A stretch of DNA of 64,000 bases from Tetrahymena elliotti 4EA (taxonomy: Eukaryota > Ciliophora > Oligohymenophorea > Hymenostomatida > Tetrahymenidae): positions 62,001-126,000 of the forward strand of contig JH720380.1 in the NCBI GenBank assembly GCA_000231825.2, given 5' to 3'. The notes under the pieces are model-generated. The model searched no databases. It was not told where the DNA came from and saw only the letters and a program-made list of their open reading frames with translations. Positions 39,099-53,386 of the stretch are shown one piece after another (position 1 is the first letter of the stretch; each line of letters begins with the position of its first letter). Position numbers and translations under genes: made by a program.

Positions 39099-42000
39099 TC
39101 ATGAAAAATTTTTTTCTTTAAAAAATGTCAGCATTTCGTCAATATTGTTCAGGCTTGTTTAGAATAGATCTTTATCATAGGCTTTTTTGTTGCTTTTGAT
39201 GACGTTTTGATATAAATTTTATAAGTCTTATCTCATTTCATTTTTTTTCTTTTAATCATAAAGGCTACTTTCATTTATGTTATTTTTCAGTTGTTATTGT
39301 TACTCTGAATAATTAAAATTATTGGCGTTATCTTTACTCATTTTTCTTATAGATTCATCTTTAAATTCTGTAAATCCTGATTCATCAATTTCTTAAATTT
39401 CATGAATTTCCTTTTGAGAAGGCTGCTAATGCTTAGCTTAATCTTCTACCTTTTGACTATCTTTCAGTTTATCATTATTACCATTATCATCATAATCCTA
39501 AGCATTTATTTGATTTTTCTAATTCTCCAATTCGTTACCTTCTTAATTATCAATTTAGCTTTTTTCATTATTAGAAAGATTTTTCTCTACTTCCAAATTA
39601 ATGTCATAATTATTTGGTTTATAAATATTTTAATTTGAATTAGCATTTTATATGTAAATTTTCACAAGATCTTATGGCTTCAGCTCTGCATTTCTAGGGT
39701 CATTTTACCTATAGAATTGCAAGCTTTCTCTTTCTATTTATCTAAGCTTTTCTTTTGCCTACTCTCTTAAAAGTAACTATAAGTGTTCATTTTACAGCTC
39801 CTAACCCTTCAAAAAGGCCTTCATTTTTCTTTGCATTTCTATTTCACTCAGTTTTTTATCTTCAATTTAAGGGGGATTTTAGATAGTTTATTTGTTTACC
39901 ATTCTTTCAATATCATTCATACAATCATCTATTTATTAATCTTATTCATCATAATCTTCACTGTTTTAGCTTAATATATCCCATATATATTACTCTACTT
40001 AACTTTGATGTTCTTTCTCATTTTCATATTGTATTTCAAAATCTAATTTTTTCCCAGGAAAAACTTCTTTCCTGAATTTTTCTAAATCATTCACAGATTG
40101 CAATTCTCCGTAATTTTTCGAAGATTTTGGCCTTTTATCTTTAGTCACCTATATTGTAGAAGAGTTTTTTGACTATTCTAAAACATCTTATTCATCTTCT
40201 AAAAACTCATTATCTACGGTTTTTTATTTTTTACTTTTTTCTTTTTACTTTTTATCTTACCCCTTTTCAGTATCATTTTAATTTGATATTTAATCTTAAT
40301 TGAATGGTTTTTAAGGTTTAGCCCCAGCAGATAAGGGTTTTTTTCTCTTAAGACGTTCATAAAATTCTAATTTTCTTTTAACCTCTCCAATAATTTATTC
40401 ATCGTAATTATCTTTCAAAAGTTATTTCTTTTTGCCTTTGTGCTTAGCAAGTTCAGATGGTGGAACTAGTTAACTATGGCTTACAAGCTGGCCAATCTAC
40501 TTGTCGCTGTAGTAATTTTAGAAGTTGTAGTTGTTTGATGGCAAATATTTGATTCCTTAAAGATATGGATTATTACCTTCATTCAAGCTTTTGATATCTT
40601 CCAATTGATGAAAATTATATAAATTTTATTTTCTTTATGCCAGTACGTATTTATTATCTTCTAATACATCTTTAGGTTGCATAAGACTGAGTAAATGATC
40701 TTGCTTAGATTTTTCTCTTAACTAAAGCATATCTTTAAAAACTTGAGTCCTTTAATCATTAAATCCCGATACCTTTCAATAACAAATAAAAAATTAATAA
40801 AAATGAACCACAAAAAAGGGGTAGGTATTTCTCAAATACTTTTTATAACATTTATTTATTTCATGTTAATGACATAACAATTTACTTTTCAAAAATTCTT
40901 TTATTGAGGAAAAATGTATGGATGGGTTGAATCAATTACTGCGAATTGAATTAATTTGGATATAACAAATGATAAATATTTATCCTTATTTTGAAAAAAT
41001 AAATTAGAAGAATTTTACTTCTTTTTATAAGCTAGCCATCTGTCTGTTAAAAACTTTCTTTTAAAACTCATAATAATCTTTAATATAGTCCATATCCAGC
41101 TCAGCAGCTTCTTTAACTTCACTTAATATGATATCTTGCTAATTCACACCATGCGAAGATTTTCTGTTTCTAGGTGAGGGAGCTTTAGTTCTATTAGAAG
41201 AGAAATCTATAATTTTTTCAATTTTTACCATTGGCCCTTCAAACTACATAGAATTTCTTTAGCTTTAGTTGGGTGGAGTTCTCGGTATCTCTTTAATATC
41301 CTCAAAGTTAGATTTATTTTAGTTGCTTGAGTTGAGCTTTCGACTAACAAGATTTCTTTATTGTAAACGGTCTTGTTAAGCAGCTACAGCTTTTATTTGT
41401 TTTAAATCATTTACTGAACTTAAAGGTCTTGTTTCGCTTCTTTACTCAGCTCTAAGTTTTTCAGCAAATACTAAGTCTTCTAATTTCCTTTACCTTTCCT
41501 CCAATTCTTACTTCTTTTTTTTAAAGATAATTTACTCTTACAAAGCTTGGTTTAGCTCCCTCTACTTCCTTTCTTTCTCTAAAAGCTAGTTTTCACTTAT
41601 ATTTTCTTTTTTCAATATTCCTCTAAAATTTTATTGTTTACTCTCATAAGGATTGCTTGATTCCCTCCATTTGTCAAAAAATGTTTCCCTATCTTCTTTT
41701 TATATAGTCTACTTTTGTGAGCTATTTTAAGGTACACTAAAATTCACAGTCTTCTTTTAAATATTTCCTCCAGTAATTTAGTATTGATTTGATGATAGAG
41801 TGTTTGCTAAGTTTTATTAAAATTAATAAATATTTCATACCCATAAAATATTTAGATGATTTTAAATTATTTTATATAAAATATTTATTTACTCAATCTA
41901 GCCTAACTAGTTTAGCCATGCAAAAATGGTTAGCCCTAATCTTAAATATTCATTTAGCTCTATGACAATCTTAAAGGAATAACTGTATTTTAAGATTGGC

Positions 42001-42559
42001 CAGTTAGTTTTAGCAATGTATTTTATTACTAAGGGGCTTATAATATGTATCGATCAGCTTAAAACCTCCCTTTATTTGTTCTTTAAAGCTCGTTTTAAGG
42101 AAAGAAAATATTATCATAATTTCCACTACTTTTCATTTATTAGCTGAAACCCTAATTAGTTTGCTAGCTCTGAACAGTATTCTAAAATCCATAGTTAGTT
42201 GCAATTGTAGGTTCAGGAATCAAATGTGGATTTATATTATTTACTTTTCCTAAATCTTTATTATTCCTCTAATATTCATTTTGGATATTTTAATATTATT
42301 TTTTTTACTCAATTTATGCATCTAACATTTTAGCATATTCCTCCTTGCTTGTTGGGTTTTAGCTGTAGTAGTAGTCAGAATAAGAAAGTGGCTACTTCTA
42401 TTTAAATCTACTTGCCGAATTATTTATTTAACTATCTCCTTAATCATATTAAAGTAAATGTTTCATATTTTCACCACCCTTTGAAGGACTACCCATCATA
42501 TTTCTTGCTGGAGTCAGTAGCTGTTAACCAGCTTGACTAAGTATAGAATTTCCTATCAT
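39099..42559 (-). CDS. Coiled-coil protein, 1042 aa, unknown family
   Basis: Three exons: 42559-41893, 41806-41019, 40772-39099; phases 1 and 0; total 1043 codons. Residues 1 to about 220 are Gln/Asn/Ser-rich. From about 250, KWRESSNPYESK is followed by a strong coiled coil (LEKERKQRELNQALQEQIIF, then KKKQELEERQRKLEDL). A helical block VKEAAELDMDYIKDYYEFQ follows, then a long acidic/Gln-rich region with further heptads and a final QTSLNNIDEMLTFFKEKNF. Proteins with this make-up are common at basal bodies and the ciliary base, but I see no diagnostic motif. An acceptor-like TTATTCAG lies just upstream of the chosen ATG, in frame, so an additional 5' exon is possible. Confidence 0.85.
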
Positions 42560-43863
42560 AAACTTATCTTCTCCTGAATAAAAATATAATCTATTGAATC
42601 AAAAATGTGCTTAATTACAAAGCTAATCTGATATTCTTAATAATATTTATTCTAAACTTTAGTAATTTATCAAACAAAATGACAAAGTAAATAAAGTTAT
42701 AAAATTTGTTTATTTTAAACTAGTGATTTCAAGTAATTATAAATATAAAATATACTGAATCTGATAGCCATAAACAAAATAAGACCAAATTTTTTTATTT
42801 TAAAATTTATTTTATTCAAAAATTCACAATGAATAAATTTATTTTTCATAATCTCGAAAATCTTATTTTTTTTAATAGAAAAATAAGATAAATAATATTT
42901 ATTGCAGAGGTATTTTTTTGATGCATAAGACATATTTTTTTATAAGATATTATTTAAGAATTAATAGCATCCATCATTAAGTAATATCTTATCAAGTAAA
43001 ATAAAAACTTTAAAAGAAGAATAAATCTATTTTTCATATTTGATAAAGAACTAAATAAAGACATTTAAAATAATTCTAGATAGTCTTTTACTGGGCTATA
43101 TAAAAAGTAAAATTAAAAAATATTTGCCAGCTTCAGCTATTAAAGAAGAATTAAATGAAGTTTTTCATTTAAAATAAATGTGAACTAAATATTGGCAAAA
43201 AGAAATATTTATCAACTATTGAATTAAAAACAATTATTTTTCATGTTAAAATTGCATTTTATTTACATTCAAAATTTTTGAACTTTAAACCTCTTACAAA
43301 TCAAAGTAAGTAATTGTACTCTTTATTTTTATTAGCAAACGATTCATTACAAATATATCAAATTTATTTTTTTAAATGATATCAAATAAAAATATAATTA
43401 AAAAATTTATTTGTTTGTTTTAAATCATAAATATAGTATATTTTTACTTGATTTACTAAGATATATTCATTTTTTGATAATTCATATTATCATCTTCATC
43501 ATTAAAATTATGAAGTTAAAATTTAATAGGCTTGAAAAGATTCAGAGAACTGATTTAAAAGATAGATTATTAGAATTATAAATGTAAAAAAAACGATTCT
43601 TTTATTTATTTTTTTTTGTTCAAGTAGATTATAACTTTTGTTGAATTCTTTGTTAGATCAAATAATTTGATTAAAAAATTTAAAAGAATATAAGCTTTTA
43701 TTTTAGGGTAGAGAATATATATTGTTAAGAGATAGCTAGTTAGATAGATAATACATTTACTAAATTATAATTTGTTTTTACTTTATTAACTTAGGAGATG
43801 TAGAATTAATTGTAAACAAATATATCTGCCATTTCATCATAAAATAACTTTGATTATTTTTAA
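42560..43863. other. Divergent intergenic spacer
   Basis: Region between the starts of the minus-strand 1042 aa coiled-coil gene and the plus-strand 677 aa gene. A short frame at 43511 (MKLKFNRLEKIQRTDLKDRL) looks protein-like but does not splice into the downstream gene in frame. Nothing else was recognised. Confidence 0.5.
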
Positions 43864-46302
43864 ATGGTTGAGAGCAACCTAAGAAAAGATAACAATTCTG
43901 TTGTATCTGAAAAGGCAAAAAGATATATTTTAGCTAAAGATATTAAGAAGTATGAGATTGAATAAAAATAAAGAAATTCATATGATTAGTAATAGAACTC
44001 ATTAATGACTTCTTCTAATGCTTTTACTGATAGATCAAATTACTTTTCTGTGGAATAAAAGAGTGATAAAGCTAGTAATTCTTACTTAATAATGGGGCTT
44101 AAAGGTCTTCAAAATTAGAATAAATAACCAATTTAAAATCAAAAAATGTTCCTTTCTCCTTTGGACGCTTAAAAGAATAGAGTACTTACTATTGGGGGTA
44201 CTACTGAAATTAAAAAAAGTATTTCTTTGGCAGGTATTTAATCGAGTGCTTTAAAAAACTTAGATTAGAGAGGGCAGGCTGAAGATTATAATAATTCAAA
44301 TGATAAAAATAACTTGTAGTAAAATCAATAAGATAATAAGCTATAGGTGAGGAAATATTTAGGTCCTAATATGCTAGGTCAAGATGATCGTACAAAAGAT
44401 AAAAATATTTTCCTTGAGAAAAACAATCCAATAAATCATAGCATGTACAAAGAGTTTAATATAGGTCCTCGTGTTGATGCTTGTGGAAAGATTGTAAATT
44501 ACACATTAGTTGGATAGCCTTAATGGTACTTAAAACAGAAAGAAATGCAAGATAAATAATTAAGCAAAGCACGAAGAGCTTCTCAGTTTTAAAAAGAGTC
44601 ATTTTCTAAAGGAGAAGATGATAATAAAAGTATAATTAAAAGTAAAATGTTTCAGAGTAAGAACAGTAATGAGTATAACCAAAACAACTCATTTGCAAAA
44701 GTAAACAAAATCAATATTTTTATCTATTTGAATGTTCTAATTATAGTTTACTATTATTAATTTAACATAAAAGCTTTCCATTCATACTGATAAATCTTTT
44801 ATGGTGAGGCCAGATACAACTTAAAGTGTAATTAAGCAATCAGTCCAACCAAAAAAGAAAACCATGAAAAGAAATGAATAAACAGTTGAAGGTAGTTTAT
44901 CTTTTTTTATTTTTTTAAATCATATTAAAAAATGATAAAATAGTTTCAAAAGAAGACCTGCTTAGGGATATTAGATAGATAGAAGAAAGGCACTAGTAAT
45001 CAATATTGATGGAATAAAAATTAATAAATGATATGCCACTAGAATAAAAACATATAATTACCAGAGAAGAAAGAGTTTTAGATAATTATTAAAAGCACTA
45101 AAATGATTGGGACAAGTAAATAAAATAATTAGCAAATTTAAGTTAAAGACAGCCCACTGACTCATGCATGCTAAGAGGAGAATAGCACAGAAGAAAAGTA
45201 GAATATGCATAAGCTTTTGATAATTTAAAAACTGAAGATGAAAGATTTGGCAAAAGGTATTTTTCATTCCAAACTATTTCTTAAAAAAATAATCTTTTTC
45301 TATTTAAAAATTGTAAAATTTTTCCATAAATATTAATAAATATTAGGAGAAATGTTTATTTGAAAGAAATATTTTATTTACTATTAGTAAAATTATTTTT
45401 TTTAACAAAATATTTCTTTAAAAATAAACTAAGAATTTGGTACATGTACCTGAGAAAATACCCTAGAGACAAAAAGAAAGATGGAGAAGATGAGAAGCTA
45501 CATAAAAGGTATAATACAGAAGATTTTAATAAAAAAAAGAAGAATGAGGACCCTGCATAAGTAAAGAAATAAGTTGTGTTGAATCTTCCTGCCTTAGAAG
45601 ATTAATATGATAAAAATAAAAAGAAAGTAAAACTTAGAGATTTAATAGACTCAAGAGAAAATACTCAATCTGATATATTTAGTGGATTTATGACAGTCAG
45701 TATTTTTGATTAAAATAAAGAAATTGAAGTTATTAGAAATGCTTAGGATCCTAATAATTTTCATCTCTCTTCATCAAGTGCCTTTTCAGCTTATAAAAGA
45801 ACATCGAGCTAATTTTTTATTGAAAGTAAGGTTAGGGAAAGCTAATAAAAACTCAAAGGAAAAATGGTCATTCTTGAATAACCAATAAATGATTTTATTG
45901 TAAAATTCACTAATTTAAACATTTCATTAGATTTTTTTAATTTTTTTAGGTTGTAGGAAAAAATAAGTTTGAAGAGGAAAAGAAATAAATACTTGAAAGT
46001 AAAAATAAATAATTTATCAAAATGGTTTCAGAATAACAGTCTGAAGAGAACAGTAATACTTAAATTTCATTCGATTCATAATAATATTAATATTTTATTA
46101 TTTAGCTGCAAATAAAAGATATTCAATGCAGTCTTCTCAGTCGAAAGAATTACTCTAAATGCCAATATCTTAAAAACATAGTAATCATAATCGTGAAATA
46201 ATATCTTTAGATTATAATATAAATGAATTATCTCGTTCTGGTTAATACTTTTTCCCTAGTTTTATAGAAAAGCTTGAAAAAGTATCAATTAACCAAGCAT
46301 GA
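43864..46302 (+). CDS. Coiled-coil protein, 677 aa, unknown family
   Basis: Six exons: 43864-44700, 44774-44891, 44944-45256, 45434-45899, 45950-46052, 46106-46302; phases 0, 1, 2, 0, 1; total 678 codons. The N-terminal 210 residues are polar and Gln-rich. A conserved-looking block around residues 195-240 contains FNIGPRVDACGKIVNYTLVG and QPQWYLKQKEMQ. Residues 320-430 form a charged helical region (KEDLLRDIRQIEERHQQ; ERFGKRIWYMYLRKYPRDKK) joined exactly across a 177 nt intron. A second basic/acidic helical stretch follows, and the end is Ser-rich. There is no signal peptide or membrane helix. I do not recognise the family; a cytoskeletal role would be a guess. Confidence 0.85.
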
Positions 46303-46798
46303 ATGAAGAGAATAAACAAACAAACTAAAATTCTTAACTACAAATATTACATTATTAAATTTATTTATACAATTGTATTCTAGAATTTTTTCATTTATTT
46401 ATTACACATAAAAATAATGATCAAAATTTTGTTTAATTTGGAGAGAAAAAAATATTCATTGTTATCCTCAAAGTTTAAGCAAATTACTTTTTGAATTTTG
46501 AATATCTTTATTGTTAACTAATTTTTACATGAATTCACAATGAATAAAAAATAGCTAAAGTTTATTTTACTTTACTTACTTTAAGTAATTATATATTTAT
46601 TTATTGAAATAGTTATTTTTATTTTTTGTTTATCTCTGATGACTGAAGAATTTAGCAGTTCTTAAAGGAATTTTTCAATAGTGGAGATATTTTCTGTAAT
46701 CTATGTCATCGATATCATGCATCTTACCAGAATTATATCTAGAGGTCTATTTATTTATTAGAATTAAATTTATGATTTATTTATTTTTAAAAAAAGTT
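46303..46798. other. Convergent intergenic spacer
   Basis: A+T-rich spacer between the stops of the plus-strand 677 aa gene and the minus-strand type I membrane protein gene. No feature was recognised beyond the two 3' ends it must contain. Confidence 0.6.
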
Positions 46799-49681
46799 TC
46801 ATACAATTTTATTTTGCTTTTAAATCGGAGTAAAGTCTTTGAGTTGTAAATTTTTAGATTAAACTTATTTCATAACACTGCTTTGAGAACTAATATTATT
46901 GGTTTCTTCTTGGCTAGATCCATTCTGAATAGCTTTTAAAGATTGAGGTTGCTTACTTTATTCAGGCTTACTCTCTTCTTCTCCTATCTTTTTGTCTAAT
47001 TTTGAACTCAAGTCACTAAAATTAGCTTTAGATTCATCTTAGTCTTTTTTAAAGTATTGATACAATATGAAAACAACAACGGCTACTATTAATCTATTAA
47101 ATAAAATATAATTAAATGATCTTTGTTAAATCTAAATAATAAATGTAATTAATTACATAGGAACTCTTATGTTATTGATAAAATCTGTTTCTTATTTTTA
47201 AGGAATAGTAATTTCAAAAACAGTTACATTTGACACATTTTGATGCTTTTCATGTACCATTATGTAGGAGGAAGTACTTGTAAGCTTTTAAAATTTATAA
47301 TTTAAAGTAGAATTTTAATTTTATCTCTTTTATATCTCAATATTAAATGGTTCATATAACTCAGTCTATTCTTGTAAAATATCGGAAGTATTAAAGACTT
47401 TCAGCATATTATCTTGATTATTCCATATCATAAGATTATTCTTTACAACAATAAGATTAGTTTCACTTTCTGGTTAATCAAGTAAAGACTTTTTTTAGTA
47501 TAACTCAATTTGGTTCAGCTTTAATTTAAAGAAAAAAGGTCATAAAAATAATTTATCTAATAAATTTTGTTTGTTACTTTTTATTTAAATCTGCAAGAAT
47601 TATCTGAATTTTTCATTTCTATCAACAAAACTTCATTTCTTAAGGTTAACAGATAAAAATGGCTATTATATATTGAATCAGGCTATACTTCTTTTATTCC
47701 TTCTACAATCTTTAAATATTTTTAAAAAATATTTAGGTTATCAATACTATCAATTTATTTTACATTTTCACAAACTGGTAAGAATGCATCTTGCTAAAGA
47801 GGATTAAACTAACCAACCTGAGATCGAGCTTTTTATTTTGAGAATTATAAAAAATATATAATTGAGATTCGAAAATTTGTTTAATTTACTTGCATAAATT
47901 GTATTAGGATATGCTTTTAGTAGTTAAATAATAGGTTCATTAGCAACTTTAACTTTTCCTTTATAAGTTCCATTTCTAAAGTATACACTAAAATTATTTT
48001 TTTTAAATGTAAATTAAATATTTATTCATGAAGTTGATTACTGTATATGGCCTAATTTATCCCCTAATAAAAAGAGCTTTGTCCCTTTAACTGTAATTTG
48101 TAATATTGAAGAATATATGCTTTCCTATGTTAATTTTTAACAAGTTATAAATATTAGAGAAAACAAAAATTTTTTAAAAAAAGTGAAATAATAATCTCTT
48201 TTTTACTTAAGGTGTAGTAGAATTAGTGTAGTCTATAAGTTTTATAGGAGTTTCTTTTTAAATAACATATTTATATTTTTCAGGTTTTTTAGATTTATTT
48301 AGCCTTGATCTGTAACTACTAGATTGTGATTATTAATTTTAAGTTTTAGCATATGTAATATTAATATTAGCTCTAGTCTGATTTAAGTTAAGCTAAGTTT
48401 AATTAAGTGTAGAATTATAAGGAATGGATGTCTTATTTCTTGATCTATACTACTATGTACCTTATGTTACACTTCCATTTATTGGCTTTTAATTTTATTT
48501 TTAATTTTTATATTCATCATAGGGTATTTCACTATTTCCTAAGTACTTTTTAGGGAAAAAATCATCTTCATCATAAGTTGAGGAGTTATTTGACTGCTCA
48601 GTTTAATTTAATTTTATTCTTTTATTTTCTAATCTTCCTATTCTAATAGAATTATCAACCCCTAAAGTTGCAATTATGACTTCATCAACTTTTGGAGCTA
48701 AAGCAAGTAGATGAATTCTATGACCAGGAATATATGGGTCAATTAAAAGCTATCCATGAAAATCATAAATGAATAAAGTATGATTTTGCAATAGAGTAGC
48801 TATCATATAACTTAAAGTGTTACCTTAAATGCTTCTGTAAGAAAAAGTATTTAAAAATTGTACTTCTCTGACATTCTAAGTAATATTAAAAGAACTTTTT
48901 TTTGTTATTTTGTTAGCCAATTATTTTTAATTCAGCTACTTTTTTTAGAAACTGTTTTTTTCATCTTCATATTGTTAATATCTACTTCCAAATTAATTGT
49001 AAAGAATTTTCAATAGCTTATCTTCTCCTAAATACTCTTCCAAAAACTCAGGGCTTGTGTACTAATTTTAAAAGGTAATTTTTAATTACAAATTTAATTT
49101 GTTTTTTCCATTTAGTACATTTTGGATTTAATAATCTACCCATTTAAAAGTTAAAAGAATAAAGAAATTCCTTTAAATTATTTCATAGTAAATGTTGCAT
49201 CTTAAAATTAATATGCTAGTAAATGGTATAATGTTTTAAATTGTATCTGATTTAGTAAAGTTTATTTTAAAATCCTAATAAAAGAAATTGCTTTAAGATA
49301 GATTTGACATTTCAATCAAAACATTAAAAATGAACTCAAATTTAATCTTTAGCTTTTTTCAAATTTTCTAAAAATGATAAAATTTTTGCTTACTAATAAT
49401 AAATTTTAGTCTCTCTTGCAATATTCATGAATCACTTATAATGTCTCTAGTTTTTTTTCATAGAGACTCAGAGCTTCTTAAGTTAATTTGATTTCTTTAG
49501 TTATCAAATCTATATCTGATGTTAATAATGTCTGCTAAATTTTTGAATTAAGCTTCTACTATTTGAAAATTTAAGGCTGCTGCTAACTTAAATCTGAATT
49601 AGAGAGCGATTGCGATCTAACATACTAAAAGGTGATGAAAATAATTCCTAAAATTTGGCTTAAATTTGTAAAAATTTTCAT
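46799..49681 (-). CDS. Type I membrane protein with signal peptide, 743 aa
   Basis: Seven exons: 49681-49394, 49061-48207, 48124-48042, 47987-47890, 47828-47578, 47518-47157, 47093-46799; phases 0, 0, 2, 1, 0, 2; total 744 codons. The N-terminus (MKIFTNLSQILGIIFITFQY) is a typical signal peptide. A helical segment (about 60-95) precedes a lumenal region with beta-strand repeats reminiscent of a propeller (LLLALAPKVDEVIIATLGVD-like and LFLLGDKLGHIHVYFRNG). Many Asn-X-Ser/Thr sites follow (NSTLNQTQLNLNQTRANINI). One transmembrane helix at about 646-658 (ILIVAVVVFILYQYF) precedes a polar tail of about 85 residues. The first intron (332 nt) is the least certain. A membrane or secretory-pathway receptor-like role is possible; the family was not recognised. 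Confidence 0.85.
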
Positions 49682-50312
49682 GTTATTTTAAGCTTAAAGA
49701 TAATTTTAAAAAATCTTAATATATCTTTAAATTTCAATTAAACTATAAAAATTTAAAGTGTTTAGTAAAATTTACAATATTTATATTTTTTAATGCGAAT
49801 TTACTTAAAATGATTCAATAATTAAATATAACGAATCTATTTAAAAAAATTGATTTAACTATTCTTAAAAACATTTTAAAAAAATTATTAATAATAAAAC
49901 AAAAATATCAAATTATTTACAAAAAAATTTTTTTCAAATAATATTTATTGAGAAAGAATAGAGTTTACCAAAATAGGTTTTTATATTTTAAATCTGATAG
50001 ATATTTTTTATTTATTTATTTTAAAAGAATGATGAAGAAGCAAAAATATTATTTTTGTTAATGAATTTTTACAAAATAAATTATTTCTTAAAAAAAATAC
50101 ATTTTTAAGTCCGAAAAATCTTTTAGAATATTAGAAGGAAAGAACATTCTAAATTAAATGGTTATTACTTATAAAAAAAGTTGTGTTTGCACCTATATCA
50201 ATTATTATTGATAAAATATGATAAACACAATCAAGTTTATAAGCTTGACTTTATTTTAGTAATTAAAACTATTTATAATAAGAATACAATTTTTGATAAG
50301 TTATAAGTAAGG
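49682..50312. other. Divergent intergenic spacer
   Basis: A+T-rich region between the start of the type I membrane protein gene (minus) and the first exon of the LRR-like locus (plus). No feature was recognised. Confidence 0.6.
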
Positions 50313-53135
50313 ATGAGGAATCAAAATAAATTTGAAAATAAAGTTGAGAACTTAGAGGCATACTAATAGTTGAAGTTAATAAGATAGGAAGACTAATAAG
50401 TGGATAGGATATCTTATGTTATTAAGTAATTTAATTTATGAGTTTTAAATTCCTAATGAATATTTAAAAGTAAAAAGAATTTCAAGGTATGTTCATATTT
50501 AAAAGATGAATATTAGATTCAAACTCTCTACCAAAATATCTAAGTAGAATTTAAGTAAATAAAATTCTTTTTGCCATTTATAATCAATCATCTAAATTTT
50601 AAAAAAGAGATTAAATTTCTACTTTTGAGATTATTTATGAGTGCTTGAAACTTCATCTAGAAAACAAAATTTAGATTTCTAATTTAGAGATACTCTTTGC
50701 GTAAAATTCTTAAAATCATACAATTTATAAAAATTATTTTAATTAACAAAGAGATAACTAAGTAGAAATAGATGAACTGAAGATTCTTTCTAATCTTCTT
50801 GGTAGATGTGTTAATTTAAATTATTTAAAAATAGATGCAAAGTAATATTTTTTTATTTATTATATGATCACTGCATTCTATAATTTTGTTTTTTTTATTT
50901 AAAAAGAGTATGCAAATTAAATTGTAATCATCTTTAGGTTTTAACAAGTGAAATAAAATGGTTATTAAACCTGAAATCCATTTCTTTTAATTTTAAGTAA
51001 GACAAATTAATTTCTTTTGTTACAATTTATTTAAAGAGAATAATTATTATTATTTATGAAATACTATCAAATACAGAAAGAATAATTTCCATATTAAAAG
51101 AAAAAATCTGTATCAAAAATAATACAAGCAATATCCAAATTTACAACCAACTCTTCTTGAATTAACTCATATTTTATTTAAGAATATTATCTTAAACAAA
51201 ATTAATTGAAGAGTAATGGCATTTTTAATCTAATAATTTTTTTTTGTCAAAATAAAAGTTTGTTGAAAATAATTTTATGATAGATGATGCTTTATAAAAC
51301 TTAATTAATTTTAGTAGCACTTTAGTAAACAAAAAACTTTTTTAAATAGTATTTTGATAGCTTAAATAAATTCAAAAGTTAGGCCATATTTTAACTTAAA
51401 AAATTGTTTTTGATTTTAATTTTCAAAATACCAAAGAATTAAAAATATTTCAATAAAAATTAAAAATTAATTTCGTTGAAATGTAAAATAATTTTGGAAA
51501 TTTATTTTTTAATTTTTTAATTTTCAAGAAATAATTTCAAGAAAATAAATTATATTAAATTTTAAGTTGTAAAAAGAAAATAGCTATTAAAAAATATAAT
51601 TGATTTTATAATTCAATCTATTTAATTTTATTATTATAAATTTAGTTGTAATGAAATTTCAGATTAGAGTGTAATTTTTCTTGGAAATCAGCTAAAAGTT
51701 TTGCATAATTTGACAAACCTGGCAATAAATCTTTCGTAAAAACTATTTAAAATACAGTTTTATAGTTAAGAATATTTAATTTTTAAATATGAAGCAATAA
51801 TAAGATAAGTAATTATGGTATTTCATAGTTTGCTAACTCTCTTAGATTATGTAAAAACTTATCTAACCTGTCACTTTCAATATAGTAACAATATTTTTTT
51901 TTACCACACAAGAATTAATCAATTCTCTTAAAATTTTTATTTTTTTGATTTAAGCTAAAATTTATTTGATGATTTGGGGCTCTCTTAGATGTTTTTAGGC
52001 CTTTGTTATTGTAAAAGAATTACTTCTTTTTGTGCTAAATTATTGTAAATATTTCTCAAAAAAAATAATGGAAAATAAAATAATTTTTTTGAAAATAGTG
52101 GGTTTAAAATTGGAACAAAGTCTGTATAATCTTTTATCACTTTTTTGCAGAATAATTCTAACCTGAAATAGCTGTCATTAGATTTGAGGTAAAACTGTTT
52201 TAAAAAAAAACCTGTCATCATTTACTTTAATATAAATGAATAGCTTTACTTAAATTGAAAACGATTTGTTTTTGGGTATTTCTAAATCAATCAAAGAATT
52301 CTCAAAATTGGATAGCATTGAAATTAATATTTCGTAAGATTATTATGTATTTTCTTTTGTGATTTTAACTTTATTTTTGAAAGCGGGATCTAAATTTTAG
52401 GATAAACAGTAAATAAATTCTCTGAGCACTTATCTTAACTCTAGACTCTATAAAGCCTAAGCATTTACTTCTAGTATGGTGATATAAAAAAATATCAAAT
52501 ATTAAATATATTTTTTTATAAGTTAAAATGAAGCCAAAATAGATGCAAATAACTACTCATATTTTATTCAAAATATTTAACAAATAAAATAATTGAAAAA
52601 ATTAGAAATAGACTTCAGGTAGGATAGATTGTTTAATAAAAATTGTAAAAAATTTTGTAAAAAAAGTGAAAATGTGATTGATGTTACAGGCCTGCAGAAT
52701 ATTTTCTTATCTCTAAATGAATTACCAAATTTAGATATATTTACATTAAATTTGAAGTAAATTTTTATTGTGAGCTTATTATAATTGAAATTTGATTTAA
52801 AATTCAAGAAACAACTAAATTGGGCATGAACTATTACAATAAATAAATTAATCTCTGCAAACAAACAATCGCCTTACCAATTTAAATTTGCAAATGATGT
52901 AAAATAAAATTTTTTTAATTGATATATTTCCATACAAACTAATTATTCTAATCAAAGAAAATAAAATTTGAATGACGATTGCTATAGAGAGATACTAAAC
53001 ATAATCAAGAAATTTAAGATTCTCAAAAAATTATCATTAATCTTAAAGTAGTTTACTTTTAAAAAAAAATTATTTCTCAATTGTTTTTTAAACTCATAAT
53101 AGCTAGAACACACTGTAATAGAACTAAAGCCTTGA
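50313..53135 (+). CDS. Fragmented leucine-rich-repeat-like locus (gene or decaying gene)
   Basis: Four exons splice cleanly: 50313-50425, 50471-50554, 50608-50841 and 50907 onwards; the last runs to a TGA at 51355-51357 if unspliced, giving 293 aa. They encode irregular LRR-like units: EIIYECLKLHLENKIQISNL, LKILSNLLGRCVNLNYLKI, SEIKWLLNLKSISFNF. More units in the same style follow on the plus strand: ECNFSWKSAKSFAQF (from 51663), FANSLRLCKNLSNLSLSI (51817-51948), NNSNLKQLSLDL (52151-52188), LGISKSIKEFSKLDSIEI (to 52333) and EILNIIKKFKILKKLSLIL (52974-53135). This suggests one larger gene with many short exons, or a pseudogene. I could not connect the later pieces with confidence. Confidence 0.45.
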
Positions 53136-53386
53136 GAATTTTAAGAAATCCCTTAAAAAATTAAAATATTTAATATAGTATTCAATAAAATTATGAAAAT
53201 AATATATTTAATGGTTTGCAATTGCTTGTTTAATAGTTTTATTTTAATCAAAATAAAGAAACAATATTCAAATAATTTATTTTTTTGTAAAAAGATAGAA
53301 ATTGCTTAAAAAAATAAAAAAAACTACCAATTTAAATAATACTAAAATAATATTTCAAAATATAAAATAACTTATCAAATCATCAA

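Noticed and set aside
43511..43660. Short frame MKLKFNRLEKIQRTDLKDRL as a first exon of the 677 aa gene
   Set aside because: Available splice sites lead into a different frame from that of the downstream gene.
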